DNA of 64,000 bases, from NCBI RefSeq assembly GCF_001425055.1, contig NZ_LMDK01000016.1:657803-721802 (forward strand), read 5' to 3'. Source of the DNA: Pelomonas sp. Root1237. GTDB taxonomy: Bacteria; Pseudomonadota; Gammaproteobacteria; Burkholderiales; Burkholderiaceae_C. Below the pieces are notes generated by a model that saw only the letters and a program-made list of their open reading frames with translations, made no database searches and was not told where the DNA came from. The position numbers were made by a program, and so were the translations under genes. Shown piece after piece: positions 20,078 through 28,318 of the stretch (the first letter of the stretch is position 1; the number at the start of each line of letters is the position of its first letter).

Positions 20078-20702
20078 CGGGACAGACGCTGGGATGCGTA
20101 TTGGCAAAGGCCGGCAGGGCCAGGCAGGCGGCGTTCACGCGCATGACGGTCGGGAAGTCGTCCAGCGGGCATTCGAAGCGCTGGGCGTTGTAGACCTGGG
20201 GCACGAGCATGCAATCAGCAAGGCCCGGCGTGTCGCCAAAGCAGTATTCCCCCGCCGTGGCCGCCAGGCGCTGCTCGACGATGCTCAGGCCCGTCGCCAC
20301 CCAATGGCGGTACCAGCGGTCGACGATCGCCTGCTCCTGACCGAGGTCGTTCTTCAAGTAGCGCAGCACGCGCAGGTTGTTGATCGGGTGGATGTCGCAA
20401 CCGATGTCCTGGGCCAGCGCCCTCACCTGGGCCCGCGCGACGGCACCCTTGGGCAGCAAGGGCGGCTCGGGATGGGTCTCTTCCAGATACTCCAGGATGG
20501 CCATGGACTGGCTCAACCAGGGGCCGTCGTCCAGCACCAGCGCCGGCACCAGGTGGGAGACCTGCTGCTCAGCGAAGCTGCCAGCGAACTGCTCGTTCTT
20601 TGCGAGGTGGATGGCCGCGTAGTCATAGTCCAGGCCCTTGATCGCCAGGCCGATGCGCACACGCCACGAGGCGGAAGAGCGGAAGTAGTTGTAGAGCTTC
20701 AT
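20067..20702 (-). CDS. maiA: Maleylacetoacetate isomerase (zeta-class glutathione transferase)
   Basis: A 211-residue zeta-class GST that isomerises maleylacetoacetate to fumarylacetoacetate in tyrosine or homogentisate breakdown. The N-terminal active-site segment SSASWRVRIGL keeps the catalytic Ser but has Ala where animal enzymes have Cys. VSHLVPALVLDDG and QSMAILEYLEE form the glutathione site, and DIHPINNLRVLRYL is typical of the helical domain. No hmgA or fahA neighbours are present, so a general GST role is possible. It is followed by overlapping pgeF. Confidence 0.88.
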   Translation of the reverse strand: MKLYNYFRSSASWRVRIGLAIKGLDYDYAAIHLAKNEQFAGSFAEQQVSHLVPALVLDDGPWLSQSMAILEYLEETHPEPPLLPKGAVARAQVRALAQDIGCDIHPINNLRVLRYLKNDLGQEQAIVDRWYRHWVATGLSIVEQRLAATAGEYCFGDTPGLADCMLVPQVYNAQRFECPLDDFPTVMRVNAACLALPAFANTHPSVCPDAA

Positions 20703-20735
20703 GGCTGTCATTCTGCTCGCCATAAACTGGGCCAC

Positions 20736-21287
20736 ATGCCCTTTCCCAGCCCGCTCAGACACTGCCCGAACTGCGGCACCGCCGTGGAATACCGCATCCC
20801 CGACGACGACAACCGCGAACGCGCGGTCTGCCCGGGCTGTGGCGCCATCCACTACCAGAACCCGCTGAACGTGGTGGGCACGCTGCCGGTCTGGGAGGAC
20901 GGCCGCGTGTTGCTGTGCCGGCGCGCCATCGAGCCGCGGCATGGCTTGTGGACGCTGCCGGCCGGCTTCATGGAGCTGAACGAGACCACCACCGAGGGCG
21001 CCCTGCGCGAGACCCAGGAGGAAGCCGGCGCCGACATCGAGATGGGGCCGCTGTACACGGTGCTCAACGTCGTGCGGGTGGGCCAGGTCCACCTTTTCTA
21101 CCGCGCCCGGCTGCTTTCGCCCGAGTTCAACCCGGGGCCGGAGTCGCTGGAGGCCAGGCTCTTCAGCGAAGAAGAGATCCCCTGGGGCGAGATCGCCTTC
21201 AAGACGACACGCGAGACGCTGCGTTGCTTTTTCGAAGACCGCCGCCAGGGTGGCGGCTTTGCGCTGCACGACATCGACATTCCTTGA
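20736..21287 (+). CDS. Zinc-ribbon Nudix hydrolase
   Basis: A 183-residue Nudix protein. An N-terminal zinc ribbon (HCPNCG and VCPGCG, about 10-40) precedes the Nudix fold. The Nudix box reads GFMELNETTTEGALRETQEE followed by AG, with the RExxEExG core intact. The ribbon resembles that of NADH pyrophosphatase NudC, but the protein is shorter than NudC and lacks its SQPWPFPxS motif, so the substrate is unknown. The ATG at 20736 was chosen because it starts just before the zinc ribbon and is divergent from maiA, 33 bp away. Confidence 0.9.
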   Translation: MPFPSPLRHCPNCGTAVEYRIPDDDNRERAVCPGCGAIHYQNPLNVVGTLPVWEDGRVLLCRRAIEPRHGLWTLPAGFMELNETTTEGALRETQEEAGADIEMGPLYTVLNVVRVGQVHLFYRARLLSPEFNPGPESLEARLFSEEEIPWGEIAFKTTRETLRCFFEDRRQGGGFALHDIDIP

Positions 21288-21341
21288 TCTCACCCTCCGC
21301 GGCGCGCATCATCAACGGCGTCTCCAACGGAGGGATGAGCC

Positions 21342-22112
21342 ATGACGACACGGCGCGTGTGGTGCAAGGCGGGGTTGGGCTGGATGGCGGGGCTGGGGCT
21401 GGCGCGGCCGGCCCACGCGACACCGCTGCGCGCGGTGGGCTCGCAGTTCGCGCGCATCTTCGAGGGCGCCGAGGGCCAGGCGCCCAAGGGCCTGGCGGTG
21501 GATCTGCTGGGCATGCTGTTCGGCGACAACGTACGCTGCGAATGGCTGCCCTGGCCGCGCGCGCAGCTGATGCTGGAGCAGGGCGAGGCGGACATCCTCA
21601 TCGGCCCCTACCGCACGCCGGAACGCGAGGCCCGCATGCTGTTCAGCGTGCGCTCCTTCTACTCGGACGCCATGGTCTGGTACGCCCGCCGCGGCGAGGA
21701 GGCGCGCTGGACGGGTGAGTTCGGCGAGCTGGCCCAGGCCCCCGTGGCCGCTGTGCGCGGCTGGGCCTACGGCAGCCGCTTCGAGCGCATGAAGACGGGC
21801 ATGAACCAGTTGACCTGGGTGCAGAGCGTCGACGCCGGGTTGCAGATGCTGATGAAGCGGCGCATCGAGCTGTTCGCAGCGAACGACCGCAACTGCCAGC
21901 CGGTGCTGCAACGCCTGAGCCTGGCTGACGCCGTTGCGCGCTGCTCGCCACCGCTGGACGTGCTGCACGGGCATATGGCCTTTGCACGCAGCGCCGGCGG
22001 TGAGGCCCTGTCGCAACGCTACGACCAGGCCTTCGAACAGTGGTTGCGCACCGGCTCGGCCATCGAGCTGTACCGGCGCTGGGGCGTCGAGCGCCCGTCC
22101 ACGCCCAGCTAG
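21342..22112 (+). CDS. Periplasmic amino-acid-binding-like protein (SBP_bac_3 family)
   Basis: A 256-residue protein with a basic N terminus and hydrophobic signal (KAGLGWMAGLGLARPAHA) followed by a family-3 solute-binding fold. Typical elements are GLAVDLLGMLFG, the ligand-region LEQGEADILIGPYRTPERE and the C-terminal ALSQRYDQAFEQW. No ABC permease or ATPase genes adjoin it, so it may be an orphan sensor-like binding protein rather than a transporter subunit. GGAGGG lies 9 nt before the ATG. Confidence 0.85.
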   Translation: MTTRRVWCKAGLGWMAGLGLARPAHATPLRAVGSQFARIFEGAEGQAPKGLAVDLLGMLFGDNVRCEWLPWPRAQLMLEQGEADILIGPYRTPEREARMLFSVRSFYSDAMVWYARRGEEARWTGEFGELAQAPVAAVRGWAYGSRFERMKTGMNQLTWVQSVDAGLQMLMKRRIELFAANDRNCQPVLQRLSLADAVARCSPPLDVLHGHMAFARSAGGEALSQRYDQAFEQWLRTGSAIELYRRWGVERPSTPS

Positions 22113-22129
22113 GGCCGTTCACGCGCGGC

Positions 22130-22171
22130 TTGATCCAGCGCAAGGCCACCGGCAGTGCGCCGGCCTACGCT
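22130..22171 (+). promoter_or_regulatory. FNR-type activator box and -10 element
   Basis: TTGATCCAGCGCAA (22130-22143) has the perfect FNR left half-site TTGAT, an N4 spacer and a degenerate right half. Exactly 22 bp later is TACGCT (22166-22171), a -10-like hexamer, giving the class II geometry (box centred at -41.5). The predicted start is near 22178, 25 nt before a small ORF. The box lies in a 19-bp sequence repeated at 25575-25593. Confidence 0.65.
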
Positions 22172-22202
22172 GGACCTGACTTCAACAGGTCGGGAGGCCC
22201 CC

Positions 22203-22292
22203 ATGGTCATCAATGTCGGATCGGTGGAACCCGCACTCCGCCTGCTTGTGGGCCACGGCCCGGTGTACCGGCTGCCGGGATACCGGCCATGA
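22203..22292 (+). CDS. 29-residue small protein or leader peptide
   Basis: A short ORF (starting MVINVGSVEPALRLLVGHG) has a strong Shine-Dalgarno GGGAGG 5 nt before its ATG. Its TGA overlaps the ATG of the next gene in an ATGA junction. The downstream gene itself has only a weak ribosome-binding site, so its translation probably depends on this ORF. It is the first ORF of the transcript predicted from the FNR-type promoter. It has no signal peptide or membrane helix and no recognised family. Confidence 0.6.
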   Translation: MVINVGSVEPALRLLVGHGPVYRLPGYRP

Positions 22293-23677
22293 GCACGGAC
22301 GAGCTTCGACTGCGCTTCTTCGGCGCAACAGGCACCGTGACCGGTTCCCGCTACCTCGTCGAATTCGCCGGCCGGCGATTGCTCGTCGACTGCGGGCTGT
22401 TCCAGGGCCTGAAGCAGTTGCGCCTGCGCAATTGGGCCCCCTTCCCGGTGCCGGCGGCGTCCATCGATGCCGTGGTGATGACGCACGCCCATATCGATCA
22501 CAGCGGCTTCCTGCCCCGCCTGGTGGCGGAGGGCTTTCGCGGCTCCATCCACGCGACGCCTGGCACCAGCGACCTGCTGTCAGTGCTGTTGCCGGATTCG
22601 GGCCGGCTGCAGGAGGAGGACGCCCGCTACGCCAACCGGCACGGCTTCAGCAAGCATTCACCGGCGCTGCCGCTGTACACCGAGGCCCAGGCCCTGCACA
22701 GCCTCAAGCAGGTACGCCGGCACGCTTTCGGCCAAGTCTTCGAACCCGTCCCCGGCCTGACGGCAACGTTCAGCCATGCCGGCCACATCATTGGCGCCGC
22801 CAGCGTCCACCTCGCAACGGCTTCCAGCTCGATCACCTTCTCGGGCGACCTCGGCCGCAGTGACGACACCGTCATGCTGCCGCCAGCCGCGGCGCCCGCG
22901 GCCGACGTCGTTGTCATCGAGTCCACCTACGGCGATCGGCGGCACTCTCAAACGCCCAGCGCAGACCAGCTCTGCGACGTCATCTCGCGCACCGCCGCCC
23001 GCGGCGGCACGACGCTGATCCCGGCCTTCGCCGTCGGGCGGGCCCAGGCCATCCTGCACACCTTGCTGCGCCTGAAAGCCGCCGGGCGCATCGCCGACCT
23101 GCCCATCTACCTCAACAGCCCCATGGCCACGCAGGTCACGCGCCTGGTGCAGGTCCATGCTGATGAACACAGGCTGACCGAGCCTGAGCGCCGCGACCTC
23201 GTCGACAAGGTGCGCTACGTCCGCACGGAGGAGGAATCTCGTGCGCTGAACCGTCCCACCTATCCGAGCGTCATCGTCGCCGCCAGCGGCATGGCCACCG
23301 GCGGCCGCGTGCTGCACCACCTGGAAGCACTGGCGCCAGATCCCAGGAACAGCATCGTCTTCGTCGGCCATCAGGCCGCCGGCACGCGCGGCGCCACCCT
23401 GCTGGCCGGCGCCGACCGCATCCGCATGCACGGCCAGTGGGTGCCCGTGCGCGCCGAGGTGGCCGCCATCGACGGCATGTCCTCGCACGCCGACCAACCC
23501 CAGCTGCTGGCCTGGCTGCAAACGCTGCCGCACCCGCCCAGCCACGTCTACGTGACCCACGGCGAGCCCCAGGCCGCCGACGCGCTGCGCCAGGCTATCG
23601 AGGAAGGCCTGGGCTGGCCGGCCTCGGTACCCGAATACCTCGACGCCGTCCCGTCCAAGGAGTTGCCATGCCCATGA
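22289..23677 (+). CDS. MBL-fold beta-CASP nuclease (RNA-processing exonuclease family)
   Basis: A 462-residue metallo-beta-lactamase/beta-CASP protein of the YSH1/CPSF73-like bacterial family. The zinc motif is THAHIDHSG. Further motifs are TFSHAGHIIGAA, FSGDLGR, VVIESTYGDR at the start of the beta-CASP insert, VAASGMATGGRVLHHL and the C-terminal IDGMSSHADQ with its metal-binding His. Members are RNases or 5'-3' exonucleases. It is translationally coupled to the small ORF upstream (ATGA), and its last 10 bp overlap the alcohol dehydrogenase start. It lies in the FNR-box cluster. Confidence 0.92.
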   Translation: MSTDELRLRFFGATGTVTGSRYLVEFAGRRLLVDCGLFQGLKQLRLRNWAPFPVPAASIDAVVMTHAHIDHSGFLPRLVAEGFRGSIHATPGTSDLLSVLLPDSGRLQEEDARYANRHGFSKHSPALPLYTEAQALHSLKQVRRHAFGQVFEPVPGLTATFSHAGHIIGAASVHLATASSSITFSGDLGRSDDTVMLPPAAAPAADVVVIESTYGDRRHSQTPSADQLCDVISRTAARGGTTLIPAFAVGRAQAILHTLLRLKAAGRIADLPIYLNSPMATQVTRLVQVHADEHRLTEPERRDLVDKVRYVRTEEESRALNRPTYPSVIVAASGMATGGRVLHHLEALAPDPRNSIVFVGHQAAGTRGATLLAGADRIRMHGQWVPVRAEVAAIDGMSSHADQPQLLAWLQTLPHPPSHVYVTHGEPQAADALRQAIEEGLGWPASVPEYLDAVPSKELPCP

Positions 23678-24690
23678 TGAAAGCTGCGGTCGTCCGCGCT
23701 TACCGCGAGCCCCTCAGCCTGGAGGAAGTGGCCATCCCCGAAGTCCCCGCCGGGCAGGTCCTCGTGAAGGTGGCCGCCTGCGGCGTCTGCCATACCGACC
23801 TGCATGCCGCCGACGGCGACTGGCCGATCAAACCACCGCTGCCCTTCATTCCGGGCCACGAGGGCGTCGGCCATGTCGCCGCCGTCGGCGCGGGTGTGCG
23901 CGGCATCCGCGAAGGCGATCGCGTGGGCGTGCCCTGGCTGCACACCGCCTGTGGGCATTGCGAGCACTGCCTGACGGGCTGGGAGACGCTGTGCGACCAC
24001 CAGCAGATGACCGGCTACACGGTCAACGGCAGCTTCGCCGAATACGTGCTGGCCGATCCGGCCTATGTGGGCCATCTGCCCGACGGCCTGTCCTTCGAAT
24101 CCCTCGCGCCCATCCTGTGCGCCGGCGTGACGGTCTACAAGGGCCTGAAAGTACTGGACGCCCGGCCGGGGCAATGGGTGGCCGTCGTCGGCATCGGCGG
24201 TCTCGGGCACCTGGCCGTCCAGTACGCACGCGCGATGGGCTTTCACGTCGCAGCCGTGGACATCGATTCGGCCAAGCTGCAACTGGCCCAGCGGCTGGGC
24301 GCCGAGCTGTGCATCAACGCTGCCGATGAAGACCCGGCCGCCGCACTGCAGCGCGAACTGGGCGGTGTGCACGGCGCCCTCGTGACCGCCGTCTCGCGCC
24401 AGTCCTTCAGCCAGGCGCTGGGCATGCTGCGCAAGCGCGGCACCATGTCCATGGTCGGCCTGCCACCCGGCGACTTCGCGCTGCCGATCTTCGACGTCGT
24501 TCTCAATGCCAAGACCGTGCGCGGCTCCATCGTCGGCACGCGCCAGGACCTGAACGAAGCGCTGCAGTTCGCCGCGGACGGTGTCGTGCACGCCAGCACC
24601 ACCATGCACCGGCTGGACGATATCAACCGCATCTTCGACGACCTGCGCACGGGGCGCATCGATGGCCGGGCCGTGTTGAGCTTTGCCTGA
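23668..24690 (+). CDS. adhP: Zinc-dependent alcohol dehydrogenase (AdhP type)
   Basis: A 340-residue medium-chain dehydrogenase. The catalytic zinc site is seen in CGVCHTDLH and the GHEGVGHV histidine/glutamate. The structural zinc cysteines are in CGHCEHCLTGWETLC. The Rossmann motif is VVGIGGLGHLAVQYA. It interconverts primary alcohols and aldehydes with NAD(H), consistent with fermentative redox balancing in a low-oxygen cluster. AAGGAG precedes ATG 23668, which overlaps the upstream gene. The symbol is assigned by similarity to the AdhP family only. Confidence 0.9.
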   Translation: MPMMKAAVVRAYREPLSLEEVAIPEVPAGQVLVKVAACGVCHTDLHAADGDWPIKPPLPFIPGHEGVGHVAAVGAGVRGIREGDRVGVPWLHTACGHCEHCLTGWETLCDHQQMTGYTVNGSFAEYVLADPAYVGHLPDGLSFESLAPILCAGVTVYKGLKVLDARPGQWVAVVGIGGLGHLAVQYARAMGFHVAAVDIDSAKLQLAQRLGAELCINAADEDPAAALQRELGGVHGALVTAVSRQSFSQALGMLRKRGTMSMVGLPPGDFALPIFDVVLNAKTVRGSIVGTRQDLNEALQFAADGVVHASTTMHRLDDINRIFDDLRTGRIDGRAVLSFA

Positions 24691-24718
24691 CTTTTGCCTT
24701 CCCAAGGAGACGAATCCC

Positions 24719-25552
24719 ATGAGCTATCGCAGCCTGCTGGTTGCCCTGGACGCGACCCCGGCCAACCCGACGCGCGTCAGCATTGCCATCGCGCTGGCCA
24801 GGGAGTTCGAAGCCCACCTGATCGGCCTGGCGCCCAGCGCCACGGTCGAGCTGCAGGCGCTGCAGGCTGCCGCCGCGATGGACGACTACGTCAGTGGCGC
24901 CTGCGCGACCCTGCTCGCACAGGCCCAGGCCCTCGCGCAAAACTTCCACCAACGCTGCGGCGCTGCCGGGCTGCCCTCATTCGAGGCGCTCGCCGACCAG
25001 ACGCCCGCGGCGCAATCGCTGGCACGGCATTCGCAATGCACGGACCTGCTCATCATGAGCCAACCCGACCCGTCGCTGCCCGACCATCGCCAGCACGCGG
25101 CCGCGCTGGAACAGGTGCTGCTGCGCTGCGTGCGTCCGGTCCTGATGATCCCCTACACGCATCGCGAACCCCTGCGCACGCGTCGCGTGCTGCTGGCCTG
25201 GGACGGCAGCCGCGAGTCGGTGCGGGCGATGACGGACGCGCTGCCGCTGCTGCGCCGCGCCGACAACGTCTGGCTGATGCACTGGCGCCGAGACGCCGAA
25301 GGTGAAGCCCCGGCCGCGCGCCTCGCCTGCCAGCGCCAATGGCTGGCGCTGCAGGGCGTCGATGCCATCGTGCGCGAGGAAGTGACGGCACTGCCCATCG
25401 GCGACGCTCTGCTGAATGCGGCATCCGACACCGGGGCGGACCTGATCGTCATGGGTGCCTATGGCCACGCCCGCTGGGCGGAGCGGCTGTTCGGGGGTGT
25501 CTCCCGCAGGCTGCTGGCATCGATGACCGTGCCGGTGCTGATGTCGCATTGA
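24719..25552 (+). CDS. Tandem universal stress protein
   Basis: A 277-residue protein built of two UspA domains (about 3-145 and 153-277). The first opens with SLLVALDATP, the second with RVLLAWDGSRES. The second keeps the ATP-binding signature GAYGHARWAERLFGGVS and ends TVPVLMSH; the first is degenerate at this motif. Tandem Usp proteins accumulate during growth arrest or oxygen limitation. AAGGAGAC lies before ATG 24719; the gap from adhP is 28 bp, so both probably share the upstream FNR-type promoter. Confidence 0.92.
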   Translation: MSYRSLLVALDATPANPTRVSIAIALAREFEAHLIGLAPSATVELQALQAAAAMDDYVSGACATLLAQAQALAQNFHQRCGAAGLPSFEALADQTPAAQSLARHSQCTDLLIMSQPDPSLPDHRQHAAALEQVLLRCVRPVLMIPYTHREPLRTRRVLLAWDGSRESVRAMTDALPLLRRADNVWLMHWRRDAEGEAPAARLACQRQWLALQGVDAIVREEVTALPIGDALLNAASDTGADLIVMGAYGHARWAERLFGGVSRRLLASMTVPVLMSH

Positions 25553-25576
25553 TCCCCCGCAGCATCCCGCGCTGGC

Positions 25577-25590
25577 TTGATCCAGCGCAA
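25577..25590 (+). promoter_or_regulatory. FNR-type box, second copy
   Basis: TTGATCCAGCGCAA is identical to the box at 22130 and shares 19 bp of surrounding sequence. It also sits inside a perfect 7-bp inverted repeat (GCGCTGG / CCAGCGC, 25569-25588) whose loop is CTTGAT. Its centre is 41.5 bp upstream of the ATG at 25625. The expected -10 region is poor (GAGGAT) and overlaps a Shine-Dalgarno-like GAGGA, so its exact role is unclear. Confidence 0.55.
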
Positions 25591-25624
25591 GGGCCGGGCT
25601 GCGGGCGGTGGCGAGGATGCGCTC

Positions 25625-28297
25625 ATGACCCAGCGCCATCTCGATCGCCTGCTCACGCCCGACTCGGTAGCCGTCTTCGGCGCCTCCGACAAGCCCGGCC
25701 GCGTCGGCACCACCGTCTGGCGCAACCTGCTGAGCGGCGGCTTCAAGGGCCCGATGGCGGCCGTGAACCCGCGGCTGGACAGGCTGGACGGCCAGCCCTG
25801 CTTTGCCGGCGTCGCCGAGCTGCCGTTCACGCCGGACCTGGCCGTGCTGTGCACGCCACCGGACACCATCGCGCCGCTGGTCGGGCAGCTGGGTGTGCGC
25901 GGCACTCGGGCCGCCATCATCGTGACGGCGGGCCTCACACCAGCGCAGAAGCAGGCGGCGCTGGACGCCGCCCGGCCGCACACGCTGCGCCTGCTGGGGC
26001 CCAACTGCATCGGCCTGCTGAGCCCGCACCTCGGGCTGAACGCCAGCTTCACCCAGGCGAAAGCGCTGCCCGGCGAGCTGGCGCTGGTGTCCCAGTCGGG
26101 CGCATTGCTGACGGCCCTGCTGGATTGGGCCAACGCCGAGCGCATCGGCTTCTCGCACCTCGTCTCGCTGGGCGAGCACGCCGACGTCGACTTCGCCGAC
26201 CTGCTGGACCATCTGGCCACGGACCGGCATACGCGCGCCATCCTGCTCTACATCGAATCCATCACATCGCCACGCAAGTTCATGTCGGCAGCGCGTGCCG
26301 CGGCCCGCATCAAGCCCGTCATCGTCGTCAAGGCCGGCCGCGCGCCGGCCGGCATGAAGGCCGCCGCCTCACACACGGGCGCGCTGGCGGGCGAGGACAT
26401 CGTCTTCGACGCCGCCATCCGCCGCGCCGGCATGCTGCGCGTGGACACGCTGAAGGATCTCTTCATCGCCGCGCAGACGCTCGCGCGCTTTCGTGACAAC
26501 CACAGCCGCGAGCTGATGGTCATGACCAATGGCGGCGGCGCGGGCGTGATGGTGGCCGACGCCGCCGCGCCGCTGGGCGTGACGCTGGCGCGCCCGGGCG
26601 AGGCGCTGATGAAGCGGCTCAACGCCGTGCTGCCGGCCAACTGGTCGCACGGCAACCCGATCGACATCATTGGCGACGCGCCCGCGCAGCGCTACGTGGA
26701 CACGCTCAAGGCCCTGTTCGACGCCCCCGAGGCGGGCGCGGTGCTGTTCGTGCACGCACCGACGGCCATCGTCTCCAGTGAAGCCATCGCCCGGGCATGC
26801 GCCCCACTGATCGCCGAGCACCGGGGCCGTGTGCTGAGCTGCTGGCTGGGCGGTGACACGGTGGCGCCGGCGCGCAGCGCTTTCGAAGAGGCCGGCATCG
26901 CGGGCTACGAGACGCCCGAGGAGGCCGTGCGCGCGTTCTCGCTGATGCAGACCTACCGGCGCAACCAGACGGCACTACGCCAAACGCCAAGCGCCGGCGC
27001 GAACGGCAAGCCGGACCTGGCACGGGCGCGCGCCATCATCGACGCCGCGCTGGGCGCTGGCCGTGAATGGCTGGACGAGATCGATGCCAAGGCACTGCTG
27101 GCTGCCTATGGCATCGCGGTCGTGCCGACGTTGCGCGCCGAAGCCTCGCCACAGGCCGCCGCCGAGGCCGCCCAGCGCATCGACGGGCCGGTGGTGCTGA
27201 AGGTGGTGTCCCCGGCCATCCTGCACAAGTCGGACGCCGGTGGCGTGCGCCTGGACCTGCGCGGCGAAGCCGCCGTGCGCCTGGCCGCACAGGAGATGCT
27301 CGATCATCTGCAAGCCACGCGTCCGGAAGCCCACATCGAGGGATTCAGCGTGCAGGCCATGGTGCAACGGCCCCGCGCCCAGGAGCTCATCGTCGGCGCG
27401 CACGTGGATCAGATCTTCGGCCCGGTGCTGCTGTTCGGCCAGGGCGGCATCGCGGTGGAAGTGCTGGGCGACCGCGCCGTGGCGCTGCCGCCGTTGAACC
27501 GCGCGCTGGCACGCGAGCTGATCGACCGCACCCGGGTGGCCCGGCTGCTGGCCGGCTATCGCGGGCGGCCGCCGGCCCACATCGACGCCTTGTGCGACGC
27601 GCTGACCGCCGTCGGGCAGATGCTGGCCGATCTGCCCGAAATGGCCGAGCTGGACATCAACCCGCTGCTGGCCGACGAGCACGGCGTGCTCGCGCTGGAT
27701 GCCCGCGTGCGCCTGTCGGCGTCGGCACCCTCCGGCATGGCGCGCTTCGCCGTGCGCCCCTACCCGGCAGAGCTGGTGCGAACTCTGCACTGCCAAGGCA
27801 GCACGCTGCTGATGCGACCGATCCGGCCCGAGGACGAGGCCTTGCATCGCGAGTTCCTGCAGGCCTGCAGCCCCGAAGACCTGCGCATGCGCTTCTTCCA
27901 GGCGCCGCACGCGCTGACGCATGACGACCTCGCCCGGATGACGCAGATCGACTACGAGCGCGAGATGGCGCTCGTCATCGTCGATGAGCAGGCCGCTGGC
28001 GGCCCCCGCACGCTCGGCGTGGCCCGTCTCGTGCGCGATCCCGACAACGTCGAGGCGGAGTTCGGCCTGCTGGTGCGCAGCGACCTGCAGCGCCGGGGCC
28101 TCGGCCGCCTGCTGATGCAGGCCCTGCTCGACTACGCCGCCTCGCGCGGCACGCAGCGCGTCGTCGGCCACGTGCTGCGCGAGAACCGGGCGATGCTGAA
28201 CCTGCTCAAACGCATGGGTTTTGACGTCAGGCCGGGCGGTGCCCAGCCGTCGGAGATCGTCCTCGTCAGCCGAGCCTCGGGCTGCAACGGCTCATGA
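25625..28297 (+). CDS. Acyl-CoA synthetase (NDP-forming) / GNAT acetyltransferase fusion (Pat-like)
   Basis: An 890-residue protein with the domain order of Pat/PatZ lysine acetyltransferases. The CoA-binding domain (about 5-100: SVAVFGASDKPGRVGTT) and succinyl-CoA-ligase-like alpha part come first, then an ATP-grasp beta part (about 480-700: VVLKVVSPAILHKSDAGGV, MVQRPRAQELIVGA). The GNAT domain is C-terminal (about 735-885), with the acetyl-CoA loop QRRGLGRLL. The alpha part keeps the SHTGALAG motif with its histidine, so synthetase activity may survive. Possible roles are acetyl-CoA/acetate conversion or protein acetylation in energy-poor cells. The ATG at 25625 follows GAGGA at 7-nt spacing. 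Confidence 0.92.
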   Translation: MTQRHLDRLLTPDSVAVFGASDKPGRVGTTVWRNLLSGGFKGPMAAVNPRLDRLDGQPCFAGVAELPFTPDLAVLCTPPDTIAPLVGQLGVRGTRAAIIVTAGLTPAQKQAALDAARPHTLRLLGPNCIGLLSPHLGLNASFTQAKALPGELALVSQSGALLTALLDWANAERIGFSHLVSLGEHADVDFADLLDHLATDRHTRAILLYIESITSPRKFMSAARAAARIKPVIVVKAGRAPAGMKAAASHTGALAGEDIVFDAAIRRAGMLRVDTLKDLFIAAQTLARFRDNHSRELMVMTNGGGAGVMVADAAAPLGVTLARPGEALMKRLNAVLPANWSHGNPIDIIGDAPAQRYVDTLKALFDAPEAGAVLFVHAPTAIVSSEAIARACAPLIAEHRGRVLSCWLGGDTVAPARSAFEEAGIAGYETPEEAVRAFSLMQTYRRNQTALRQTPSAGANGKPDLARARAIIDAALGAGREWLDEIDAKALLAAYGIAVVPTLRAEASPQAAAEAAQRIDGPVVLKVVSPAILHKSDAGGVRLDLRGEAAVRLAAQEMLDHLQATRPEAHIEGFSVQAMVQRPRAQELIVGAHVDQIFGPVLLFGQGGIAVEVLGDRAVALPPLNRALARELIDRTRVARLLAGYRGRPPAHIDALCDALTAVGQMLADLPEMAELDINPLLADEHGVLALDARVRLSASAPSGMARFAVRPYPAELVRTLHCQGSTLLMRPIRPEDEALHREFLQACSPEDLRMRFFQAPHALTHDDLARMTQIDYEREMALVIVDEQAAGGPRTLGVARLVRDPDNVEAEFGLLVRSDLQRRGLGRLLMQALLDYAASRGTQRVVGHVLRENRAMLNLLKRMGFDVRPGGAQPSEIVLVSRASGCNGS

Positions 28298-28318
28298 CGA
28301 CGGACCAAGCGCAGCTCC

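Noticed and set aside
20067-20702. Ala instead of Cys in the active-site SSCS motif of maleylacetoacetate isomerase as a sign of lost function
   Set aside because: The catalytic Ser is kept and bacterial zeta-class enzymes commonly vary at this Cys.
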